From Dipteronia dyeriana (taxonomy: Eukaryota > Streptophyta > Magnoliopsida > Sapindales > Sapindaceae): 64,000 nt of DNA. Under the pieces are notes generated by a model. The model was not told the DNA's origin, searched no databases, and saw only the letters and a list, made by a program, of their open reading frames with translations. Below, in pieces: positions 1 through 8,945 of the stretch; position 1 is the stretch's first letter, and each line of letters starts with the position of its first letter. A program made the translations under genes and the position numbers. The stretch covers positions 31,195,598 to 31,259,597 of the forward strand of contig CM065297.1 in the NCBI GenBank assembly GCA_032871835.1, given 5' to 3'.

Positions 1-80
1 TTATAAACTTGAATTAGAAAACGATCCTTGCTACCATATATTGGTTCCGGGTCTCACTGCTCTTTGTGAGGTTCATATCA
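1..80 (+). mobile_element. 3' end of a G1 (Ty3/gypsy) LTR, cut by window edge
   Basis: The last 80 bp match the ends of the three complete 935-bp LTRs at 1072, 4545 and 6218, finishing in ttcatatca. A primer binding site follows 2 nt later. The rest of this LTR lies outside the window. It is the first of four LTRs in a chain. Confidence 0.9.
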
Positions 81-82
81 GT

Positions 83-98
83 TGGTATCAAAACTTAG
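83..98 (+). other. Degenerate tRNA-iMet primer binding site, G1 copy A
   Basis: TGGTATCAaaAC starts 2 nt after the LTR end. The consensus for initiator-Met priming, TGGTATCAGAGC, is seen intact at 2009. Two substitutions here suggest decay. Confidence 0.7.
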
Positions 99-390
99 GT
101 TTCTAAATCAGGTTTAATCTATCATTGTTCTTCATCGACTATTTTTTTTTCTGTTTGATCTAAAAAAAAAAAATCATATCTGTTACAAAAAAAAACAAGT
201 TTTATCAGATCTGTTACAAAAAAAAAGTTTTATCAGATTCGTTATATAAAAAAAAAGATCCTGAATTTTTTTTAGGGTGTGTAGTTGAACTTATTTTAAT
301 TTTTTTTCTATTCCTTTTTTTGATTCCGTGTGTTGATATTAAAAAAGAAAAAGTTGGCAGTAGAATCTCGTCCTTGTTATTCTTGTCCTA

Positions 391-419
<29 letters not shown>
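391..419 (+). repeat. (ATT)n microsatellite in G1 leader
   Basis: About nine ATT/TTA units occur in the untranslated leader of G1 copy A. The matching leader of copy B (about 2300) does not carry it, so it expanded or contracted after the copies separated. Confidence 0.85.
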
Positions 420-421
<2 letters not shown>

Positions 422-577
422 TTCTTTTGTTACATCTTATTTCTTAAACTTCTTGTGAGTGTTCGTCTAAGTAAAAAAAAAAAAAGGAACTGAAAGAGTT
501 AACAAAGAGTGGAAAAAGGCAAGAGAGTGTGAGCTCATCAGAGGGTAAAAGTAAAAAGAATTGAGTAAAACACGAGT

Positions 578-655
578 GAGTGCCACAATCTTTGAGAGTA
601 AACACGTGAGGGAGTATTGTGTGGCTTACTATTTTTTTATAATTTTTTTTTGCAG
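578..655 (+). other. Candidate leader intron upstream of gag, G1 copy A
   Basis: This 78-nt stretch ends in a T-rich tract and gcag and stands just before the gag ATG at 665. The sibling copy B lacks precisely this stretch: its gagt (2463-2466) runs straight into gtttcaaat. The complete G1 element also has a pyrimidine tract ending in CAG just before its gag ATG (minus strand, about 21056). The donor in copy A reads gagtg rather than a strict GT, so a lost GT or slippage must be assumed. The call is an inference from comparing copies. Confidence 0.45.
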
Positions 656-664
656 GTTTCAAAT

Positions 665-1084
665 ATGTCACGTGATAAAAGTAGAGACTTATCTGATAAT
701 GCACCAGAAATGGTATATCTTAAGTTTTTGTTTAAAGCCATACAAAAAAACATGGACCGAATGAAGATTAAGATTGGTGAGGTGCATGATAGGAAAGATA
801 AGGTGGAGTCTAGTTCACAAAGGGTGCAACCAATTTGGGTTCCTAACGTGGAACGAAGAGAAAGAAACCCACCTAGGAATGACTACGAAGATGATTATGG
901 GATTGACCTAGAGGAGGATGATCGCATGTCTAACGTGGGTGCAGACGGATTTCAACTTGGAAAGGGAGGTAAGGAAGTTAGGAATGGGAATAGAGGAGAT
1001 ATGTATGGAGAGCTTTGGGTGGCAAGAAGAACTCTTAGTGCTCAAGCCAAAGAAGATGATGAGGTACAATGTGATGAGAATTAA
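665..1084 (+). pseudogene. Internally deleted gag-protease remnant, G1 copy A
   Basis: The ATG at 665 begins the family's gag N-terminus (MSRDKSRDLSDNAPE). It continues through the acidic region found in copy B, then jumps at about 1005-1012 from gag straight to the linker just before protease (ELWVARRTLSAQAKEDD). The frame then enters the LTR at 1072. The capsid region, zinc knuckle, protease, RT, RNase H and integrase are all missing. The deletion lies on an 8-nt direct repeat (atggagag). What remains cannot make a functional Gag. The match to copies B and the 15493-22713 element is unambiguous. Confidence 0.85.
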
Positions 1085-2006
1085 GAAGCATCACTAAAGG
1101 AACCATTGCATGTTCCAATTGGGCCAATTAAAAGGAGGCAAGAGGATCAAAGAAGCATTAAATGATGGGCCGATTCCGAGTTGCTAAAGTCCAAATTCGG
1201 CCCACATGAAGACCAAATCCGGGCTGCACTTCGTGGACCTCTATAAAGAGCATTTGATGTCGGATATTCTGTTATAATATTTTTTTGGAAAGCCCAAGAC
1301 AATCTATACATATTCTACAAAGATTTTGTCCTCCGAAACAGATCACAACAAGTCCAAATTCGGTCATCTATTTTATTGCGCGAAGACTTGAGCTGAGCAG
1401 TCCGAATTTCAGAATATTTCCTATTTTTTGGACGACGTACAGTTGGAGGAGAATCCAATTTCAGTATATTTCCTACTTTAGCATATTCCCTATTTTATAT
1501 ATATTCCCCAAATAAAGAGTTGATTTGTTTCCCGAATTCAACTTTCCAAATAAGGACCAAATCAACTAGTTGCTAGTTTTTAGTCTTTAGTTGTTTCCTA
1601 AATTTGTTAGCATTTATTTTCCTAAATTGTAAGGCATTAATTGCCTAATATTTATTCCCTTTTAGGTCTTAGATATTTTTAGTATAAAAGGGAACAATTA
1701 ATGTAATTTTAGAATATATACTGGAATTGAAATAAATTTGAGAGAATTTTCTCTTTGGTTCTTCATAGAACTTGTGAACTTATCAAGGTTCTACCTTGTG
1801 GCGTTCAAACCTTTACTTATCACTCACCTTCTTTCTTATTCTTGAGTGTGGCGTCTACAAATTTCTTGATACCGTTGGTTCTTATCTTCATATTGATAAC
1901 GGGTCGCGGTCCGATAATATTCTTGTTTAAAAACTTGATTAGAAAACGATCATTCATTACCACATATTGGTTCCGGGTCTCACTGTTCTTGGTGAGGTTC
2001 ATATCA
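1072..2006 (+). mobile_element. G1 LTR, 935 bp (shared by copies A and B)
   Basis: It begins tgatgagaattaag and ends ttcatatca. TATAAAAG at 1683-1690 is a likely Pol II TATA box, repeated at the same place in the sister LTRs. It serves at once as the 3' LTR of copy A and the 5' LTR of copy B, since a primer site follows at 2009 and no target duplication separates the two. Confidence 0.95.
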
Positions 2007-2008
2007 GT

Positions 2009-2020
2009 TGGTATCAGAGC
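2009..2020 (+). other. tRNA-iMet primer binding site, G1 copy B
   Basis: TGGTATCAGAGC matches the complement of the plant initiator-Met tRNA 3' end. It begins 2 nt (gt) after the LTR. That 2-nt spacing matters for reading the LTR-LTR locus at 48456-50053. Confidence 0.9.
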
Positions 2021-2475
2021 TTAGGCTTCTAAATCAGTTTTAATCTATCCATGTTCTTTCTCTTCTCTGTATTCGTTTGTTTCAACAAAAAAAAGGTTTG
2101 ATCAAATCCGGTATTAAAAAAAAAAGTACCAAAATCTTGCTTGAGTCCACTAGATCAAGATCGGTAAAAAAATATATATACAATTTTTTTTTGGGTCGTG
2201 TAGTTGAACCTATATCAACTATTTCTATTCCTTATCTTGATTCCGTGCATTGATATTCAAAAAAAAAATTAATAGCTAAAGAATTCCATCTTCATTATTC
2301 TTGTCCTTTTGTTTTGTTACTTCTAATTTTCTTGTACTTCTTGTGAGTGTCCATATAAGTCAAAAAAAAAAGGAAGAACTGAAAGAGTTAACAAGAGTGG
2401 AAAAAGGAAAGATTGTGTGAGCTCATCAAAGGGGTAAAAGCCAAAGAATTAATTGAAAACATGAGTGTTTCAAAT

Positions 2476-3605
2476 ATGGCACGTGATAAAAGTAAAGACT
2501 TATCTGATGATGCACCAGAAACGATAGATCTCAATTTTTTGTATAAAGCCATACAAAAAAACATGGAGCAGATGGAGATTAAGATTGGTGAGGTGCATGA
2601 TAAGATAGATAAGGCGGAGTCTAGCTCACAAAGGGTGTAACCAATTAGGGTTTTTAATATGGAACGAAGAGAAAGAATCCCACCTAGGGATGATTATGAA
2701 GATGATTATGAGAATGACCTAGAGGAGGGTGATCGCATGTCCAATGTGGGTGCGGGAAGATTGAGGCGTGAAATGGGAGGTAGAAGAGTTAGGTATGGGA
2801 ATAAGGAAGATAGGTATGGGTATAGAGAAGATAGGTATGGAGAGAGGGCTGATAATAATTTGGGTAGTATAAAGGTGAAAATCCCAACGTTCCAAGGTAA
2901 AACTGATCCCGAAGCTTATTTAGAGTGGGAGAAAAGAATAGAATTGGTATTTGACTGCCATGACTATTCTAAATTAAAGAAGGTAAAGTTGGCTACCATA
3001 GAATTTATTGATAATGCTATCGTTTGGTGGGATCAATTGATTATGAGTAAAAGACAGAATAGAGAAAGACCTATTGAGACTTAGGAGGAGATGAAAGTTG
3101 TCATGAGGAAGCGTTTCATTCCGAGTCACTATTATAGGGGTTTGTTTCAAAATTTACAAACCCTTACTCAAGGGTCTAAGTGCGTTGAAGATTACTACAA
3201 GGAGATGGAGATAGCCATGATTCGAGCTGATGTAGAGGAAGATTGAGAGGCTACTATGGCTAGGTTTTTAAGTGGACTAAACCGAGACATAGCAAATGTG
3301 GTGGAGTTGCAACATTATGTTGAATTGAGTGACATGGTAAACATGGCAATTAAGGTTGAACAACAGTTAAAGAGAAAGAGTTCCACATGGGTTGGGCAAA
3401 ATTCAGGTTCTTCACCATCATGGAAACCGAATCGGAGCGAGAGGGATGACCAACCTTGTTTCAAGGCCAAGGCCGAACCTTCCAAAGATCAAAAGGCTGG
3501 AGGCACACTAAATCAAGGTAAATCAGATTCTCAACCTTCTAGAAACCATGACATTAAGTGCTTTAAGTGTTTGGGAGCAGGTCATATTGCCCAAACAAGA
3601 GAGTA
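2476..3605 (+). pseudogene. gag pseudogene, G1 copy B
   Basis: This is the Gag of a Ty3/gypsy element, which would form the cytoplasmic virus-like particle. Order: N-terminal region from the ATG at 2476, an acidic/Arg-Tyr region, then a Retrotrans_gag capsid domain from about 2860 (KIPTFQGKTDPEAYLEWE, IVWWDQL, RFLSGLNRDI) to about 3370. A zinc-knuckle start follows at about 3559 (CFKCLGAGHIAQ). Stops interrupt it at about 2638, 3082 and 3244, and a frameshift inside the knuckle removes the last Cys from the frame. Protease follows in another frame. The leader intron seen in copy A is absent here. Confidence 0.9.
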
Positions 3606-4157
3606 ATGGTTTTGAAGGATGATGGTGATATCGAATCCGAGGGTGAATCTGATGATGAGTCCATGCCACCTTTGGAGGATGCAAGTGACATTGAATATCC
3701 GGTGGATGGAGAGCTTTTGGTGGCGAGAAGAGCTCTTAGTGCTCAAGCTAAAGAAGATGATAAGGTACAAAATGACAACATTTTTCATAACCGCTGCCAT
3801 GTTAATGATAAGGTATGTAGCATGATCATTGATGGGGGGAGTTGTACTAATATGGCTAGCACTAATTTTGTGGAGAAATTGAATTTAGCCACTTTGAGGC
3901 ATTCAAAACCATATAAGCTACAAGGGTTAAATGATAGTGGGGAAATCAAGGTGACTAAACAAGTGTTGGTGACATTTTCAATTGGAAAGTACAAAGATGA
4001 AGTCCTTTGTGATGTGGTACCAATGAATGCGGGCCATATCCTTTTGAGGAGACCATGGCAGTTCGATAGGTATGTGACACATGATGGGTATACCAATAGA
4101 TACTCCTTTGTACTCAATAAAAAGCCAATCACTCTTGTACCTTTAACCCCAAAATAA
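3606..4157 (+). pseudogene. Aspartic protease region, G1 copy B
   Basis: After the knuckle frameshift the frame runs through an acidic linker and then the retropepsin region. The flap/active-site motif is MIIDGGSCTNMAS, where the complete G1 element has VDSGSCTNVAS, so the usual D-S/T-G triad reads DGG here. HILLRRPWQFD follows; copy C and the complete element have LLGRPWQ. The frame ends at VPLTPK just before a purine-rich stretch that should lead to RT. RT, RNase H and integrase are missing downstream. Confidence 0.88.
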
Positions 4158-4530
4158 GTGTATGAAGATCAAGGGAGGTTAAGAAAAGAAAGTGAGAGTG
4201 AGAGTTCAAAAGAAAGAGAGAGAAAAGAAAAAGAGTCCGAAATAGCAAAAAAAATAGCAAAAAAAGATAAAAAAAGATGAAAAAGAAAAAGAGGATGTTG
4301 AGAAAAAAAAAAAGAAAACAAGTAAGTTTTTATGCAAGGGAAAGTGAGGTCAAAAGGGCTCTATTTTCAAATCAGCCAATGATTGTACTTTTGTACAAAG
4401 AGGCATGTTTTGGTACTAATGGAATTAACCCTTCCTTGCCTAGTGTTGTTGTTTCTCATTTGCAAGGCTTTGATGAAGTGTCGTAGTCTAGCAACAACAT
4501 TATGGTGAAGATTCGAGGACGAATCCTTTT
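4158..4530 (+). pseudogene. Pre-RT linker fused to pol C-terminus, G1 copy B
   Basis: A purine-rich stretch (4170-4320) is followed by the segment that precedes RT in this family (KRALFSNQPMIVLLYKEACF, then LPSVVVSHLQGFDEVS). The sequence then jumps to the last residues of pol, EDSRTNPFEEKGND read in the relevant frame, next to the polypurine tract. All of RT, RNase H and integrase are gone. Copy C has the same junction (about 6160-6180), so the deletion predates the split of the two copies. Confidence 0.8.
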
Positions 4531-4544
4531 GAAGAGAAAGGGAA
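4531..4544 (+). other. Polypurine tract, G1 copy B
   Basis: gaagagaaagggaa abuts the 3' LTR start. In protein terms it encodes part of NPFEEKGND, so the plus-strand primer lies inside the pol coding frame. Confidence 0.85.
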
Positions 4545-5479
4545 TGATGAGAATTAAGAAGCATCCCCAAAGGAACCATTGCAAGTTCCAATTGGGCTAA
4601 TTAAAAGGAGGCAAGAGGATCAAAGAAGCATTAAATGATGGGCTGATTCCGAGTTGCTAAAGTCCAAATTCTGCCCACATGAAGACCAAATCGGGGATGA
4701 ACTTCGTAGACCTCTACAGAGAGCATCTGAAGTCGGATTGTCTACTAAAATATGTTTTCGAAAAGCCCAAGACAATCTCTACAGATTCTATAAAGCCTCT
4801 GTCCTCCGAAACAGATCACAACAAGTCCAAATTCGGTCATCTATTGTATTGCGTGAAGACTTGAGCTGAGCAGTCCGAATTTCATAATATTTACTATTTT
4901 TTGGGCGACGTATGGTTGGAGGAGAATCCAATTTTAGTATATTTCCTACTTTAGCATATTCCCTATTTTATATATATTTCCCAAATAAAGAGTTGATTTG
5001 TTTCCCGAATTCAACTTTCCAAATAAGGAACAAATCAACTAGTTGCTAGTTTTTAGTCTTTAGTTGTTTCCTAAATTAGTTAGCATTTATTTTCCTAAAT
5101 TGTAAGGAATTAAATGTCTAATATTTATTCCCTTTTGGGTCTTAGATATTTTTAGTATAAAAGGGACCAATTGATGTAATTTTAGGATATAGACTGGAAT
5201 TGAAATAAATTTGAGAGAATTTTCTCTTTGGTTCTTCATAGAACTTGTGAACTTATCAAGGTTCTACCTTGTAGCGTTCAAACCTTGACTTATCACTCAC
5301 CATCTTTCTTATTCTTGAGTGTGGCATCTACAACTTTGTTGATACTGTTGGTTCTTATCTTCATATAGATAACGGGTCGCGGTCCGATAATATTCTTGTT
5401 TAAAAACTTGATTAGAAAACGTTCCTTCATTTACATATATTGGTTCCTGGTCTCACTGTTCTTGGTGAAGTTCATATCA
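4545..5479 (+). mobile_element. G1 LTR, 935 bp (shared by copies B and C)
   Basis: Same ends and length as 1072-2006, with TATAAAAG at about 5156-5163. What follows is not a primer site but protease-region sequence of copy C, so copy C has lost its primer site, leader and gag. Confidence 0.95.
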
Positions 5480-6203
5480 CAACGTGAAATATTTTTCACA
5501 CCCGTTGTCATTTTAATGATAAGGTATGTAGCATGATCATTGATGGGGGGAGTTGTACTAATATGGCTAGCACTAGTTTTGTGGAGAAACTAAATTTGGC
5601 CGCTTTGAAACACCCAAAACCTTATAAGCTACAATATGATAGTGGGGAAATCAAGGTGACTAAACAGGTGTTGGTGTCATTTTCAATTGGAAAATATGAA
5701 GATGAAGTCCATTGTGACTTGGTACCAATGAATGCGGGTCATATCCTTCTGGGGAGACCGTGGCAGTTTGATAGGCATGTGACGCATGATGGGTATACCA
5801 ATAGATACTCCTTTGTACTTAATAAAAGGCCAATCACTCTTATACCTTTAACCCCCAAAACAAGTGTATGAAGATCAAGTGAGGTTAAGAAAAGAGAGAG
5901 ATGTCAAAAAAGAGAGTGAGAGTGAGAGTTCAAAAGAAAGAGACAGAAAAGGAAAAGAGTCCGAAATAGCAAAAAAAGAAAAAACAAAAAACAAGTAAGT
6001 TTTTATACAAGGGGGAGTGAGGTCAAAAGGGCTCTATTTTCAAATCAGTCAATGATTGTACTTTTGTACAAAGAGGCATGTTTTAATACTAATGGAATTA
6101 ACCCTTCCTTGCCTAGTGTTATTGTTTCTCATTTGCAAGGCTTTGATAAAGTGTCGCAGGCAATCAACAACATTATGGTGAAGATTCGAGGACGAATGCT
6201 TTT
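5480..6203 (+). pseudogene. Truncated internal region, G1 copy C (protease plus pre-RT linker)
   Basis: The LTR end passes directly into sequence equal to copy B from about 3775. A protease frame runs from 5533 to 5871 (MIIDGGSCTNMAS, HILLGRPWQFD), here keeping LLGRPWQ intact. The purine-rich stretch and the pre-RT segment follow, with the same jump to the pol tail as in copy B. Primer site, leader and gag are missing, so this copy could not be reverse transcribed on its own. Confidence 0.88.
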
Positions 6204-6217
6204 GAAGAGAGGGGGAA
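6204..6217 (+). other. Polypurine tract, G1 copy C
   Basis: gaagagagggggaa abuts the LTR that starts at 6218. It ends in aa before TG, as in copy B. Confidence 0.85.
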
Positions 6218-7152
6218 TGATGAGAATTAAGAAGCATCACCAAAGGAACCATTGCAAGTTCCAATTGGGCCAATTAAAAGGAGGCAAGAGGATCAAAGAA
6301 GCATTAAATGATGGGCAGTTTCCTAGTTGCTAAAGTCCAAATTCGGCCCACATGAAGACCAAATCCGGGCTGAATTTCGTGGACCTCTACAGAGAGCAAT
6401 TGAAGTCGGATTGTCTGTTTTAATATTTTTTCCGAAAGCCCAAGACAATCTCTACAGATTCTATGAAGACCTAATCCTTCGAAACAGATCACAACAAGTC
6501 CAAATTCGGTCATCTATCTTATTGCGCGAATACTTGAGCTGAGCAGTCCGAATTTCAGAATATTTCCTATTTTTTGGGCGTCGTATGGTTGGAGGAGAAT
6601 CCAATTTCAGTATATTTCCTACTTTAGCATATTCCCTATTTTATATATATTCCCCAAATAAAGAGTTGATTTGTTTCCTGAATTCAACTTTCCAAATAAG
6701 GAACAAATCAACAAGTTGCTTGTTTTTAGTCTTTAGTTGTTTCCTAAATTTGTTAGCATTTATTTTCCTAAATCGTAAGGCATTAATTGCCCAAAATTTA
6801 TTCCCTTTTAGGTCTTAGATATTTTTAGTATAAAAGGGACCAATTGATGTAATTTGAAAGATAGACTGAAATTGAAATAAAATTGAGAGAATTTTCTCTT
6901 TGGTTCTTCATAGAACTATGAACTTATCAAGGTTCTACCTTATGGCATTCAAACCTTTACTTATCACTCACCTTCTTTCTTATTCTTGAGTGTACCGTCT
7001 ACAACCTTCTTGATACCGTTGGTTCTTTTCTCCATATAGATAATGGATCGCGGTCTTTTTTATTTTCTTTGTTTATAAACTTGAATTAGAAAACGATTCT
7101 TGCTACCATATATTGGTTTCGAGTCTCACTGCTCTTGGTGCGGTTCATATCA
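6218..7152 (+). mobile_element. G1 LTR, 935 bp, right end of the chain
   Basis: Begins tgatgagaattaag, ends ttcatatca, with TATAAAAG at 6829-6836. The following 5 bp, caaca (7153-7157), should be one half of the target duplication; the other half would lie left of the window. Confidence 0.95.
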
Positions 7153-7688
7153 CAACATACAGATCATGGCTCAAGTCAAACCGCAATCCCAACATACAGA
7201 GTATATTGATCAAAAAATGCATCTGACCTCACCCATGGTATATCAAAGACTACGATTTAACCTGAAGGAGTTGATAAGAGACTCAGTATTAAGATCACCC
7301 ATATATAGCCATCATTAGTTGATATATATGAATCTCATCGGTAAACAGATCTTGGTGAGAGATTCATATAGTTCTTGGCTCAGTTCTATTGATCACATCA
7401 TACAACGTGCCTCCATTCCCATATCTCATATGAATGATTCAAGACAGAATCATCGTACATTACGGAATGGACCACAACTATAGATTAATCATAAATAAAG
7501 TACCCAACTTTATTTGTTATCTATGGACTCTTTAGATTTGGTTCGAGATTACATCTGGCAATCTTGGATGTTAAATATATGCATAAGTTTATAAAATAAA
7601 TAACATAACAAGAGTGAATTGAACTTTTATTTTTATTTATTTCATAAATCCATTTAAAAATTACATCTTTAAGGCATAAACCCCAACA
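7153..7688 (-). mobile_element. Fragment of an unrelated copia-type LTR (probable)
   Basis: Read on the minus strand it begins TGTTGGGGTTTATGCC at 7688, a start common to plant copia LTRs, and continues AT-rich without coding frames until it is cut by the G1 chain at 7152/7153. No internal region follows inside the window. Assignment rests on the terminus and general character only. Confidence 0.45.
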
Positions 7689-8127
7689 ATATATACTTGT
7701 CTCATGCAAGAACTGGTAATATAATAAGAGATTAAAATAGTTGCTAAGTGTATAAAGCCAAATTGGATCTTGTGACTTTGGTTATCCTTTTCTTAAGACC
7801 TAGGTGAGATCATTTGTAGCTAGCACTCAGTTTTCAAGGATCTCCCTTGGTCCTTATATTTATTATTTTGAGTCCCCAGTGCATTCCTAGTTTAAATGGA
7901 CCTTAACAACAAAAACAACTTGAAAATAGGTGAAGAGATAAACATGAGTAAACAAAAGACAAGTACTAGGTAGCCATGGTACTTGGTTGAGGTGGTCCTT
8001 ATGGGTCCCTCAATTATACTAATTTTCCTTTCTAGGAGAATCGACGTACCGGGTATCCTTATTTTTAGGAATTTCAATACTTAGGCAAAATACCTAGTCA
8101 AACTAATCCAGGTACCTTTTGTCCCTG
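7689..8127 (-). mobile_element. Probable 3' noncoding part of T copy D
   Basis: No coding frame is supported. The right part (from about 7860, minus strand) resembles the stretch after the tandem repeats of copy F (about 38690-38830), including a cgattntcctagaaa motif. The left limit of copy D is not visible; no T-type LTR was found here. Roughly 7689-7860 could equally be unrelated sequence. Confidence 0.4.
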
Positions 8128-8404
8128 TACCAGGGAGGTACCATTCCATGCCGATTTTGATCTACTGGCATCTATGCTTTTACACTTTGATCCTTCTTAG
8201 AGGTGGTAGCCCGACCAAGGCATCATGAGCGCCATTCTGGCAAACTTGGTCTTATGATATAACTGGCAACTATACTCTTATGCTCAGATTCTTCTTGGGG
8301 AGGTCACTCGACCGAGAGCATCAGGAGTGCTATCTAGCCATCCTGGTCTTAAGATCTAGCTAGCAACTATACACTTCCGCAATGTGGTGCCCAGCCAAGG
8401 CATC
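8128..8404 (-). repeat. 3'-UTR tandem repeat array, T copy D
   Basis: About three diverged units of about 80-98 bp, each marked on this strand by ccaaggcatc or gaccgagagcatc (ending at 8224, 8322 and 8404). They correspond to the array in copy F at 38307-38690, so the repeats belong to the family rather than to the locus. Confidence 0.7.
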
Positions 8405-8599
8405 GGGGTAGCCATATGTCTTTCCCGGTTCATGGCGATCATGGCGAATTTTTATTTGAAAACAAAAATAGAATGGAGATGGAGAATCAGAATAGAGACT
8501 TTATCGATTATCAACTGAAGGTATAAATTATTCACGAGTTGCTAATGTTGATACCTAGGTGGACCTAGTCTACTTAGGAGCATTCTGTCTATGGATAAA

Positions 8600-8945
8600 A
8601 CTTCTTCAAATGGTCTGCGATCCAGGTGTGGTTGATAGGTCGCTCATCCATGTCTTTGAGTTTATAGGCTCCGTTTTGGACTGCTACTTTCACCAAATAA
8701 GAGCCTTTCTAGTTAGGGCATAGTACCTCATCTGATCGGCCTTTGGTGTTACGGGTCATATTCCAGAGTACCAGGCCTCCTTTCTTGCAGCTGAGAGCTC
8801 TCACATTTCTATTGAAGTATCTTACGATTCGGTTCTGAAAGACTACAACTCTTTCTGCCGCCTTATCTTTCTTTTTCTCCAGGAGGTTCAGTTTAGCCCT
8901 AATCTTCACATTATTGCCTTCCGTCTTGAAATGTTGGACCCAAAA
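8600..8945 (-). pseudogene. Integrase C-terminal end, T copy D (right half at 25568)
   Basis: On the minus strand from 8945: VQHFKTEGNN, KIRAKLNLLEKKKDKAAERV, then IVRYFNRNVRALS and a GGLVLWNMTRNTKG segment, and about 100 residues further on a degraded ending like DHLKKFY. This is the post-catalytic domain of a Ty3/gypsy integrase and matches copy F at 37760-38100. It is cut at 8945 by the copia C1 LTR. The upstream part resumes at 25568 with roughly 50 residues missing. Confidence 0.8.

Noticed and set aside
1755..2024. 89-codon ORF across the G1 LTR end
   Set aside because: It lies in U5 and primer site; the sister LTRs do not keep it as a meaningful frame.
5480..5484. caacg after the second 935-bp LTR as a target duplication with caaca at 7153
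   Set aside because: The sequence continues directly into the element's own protease region; the resemblance is chance.
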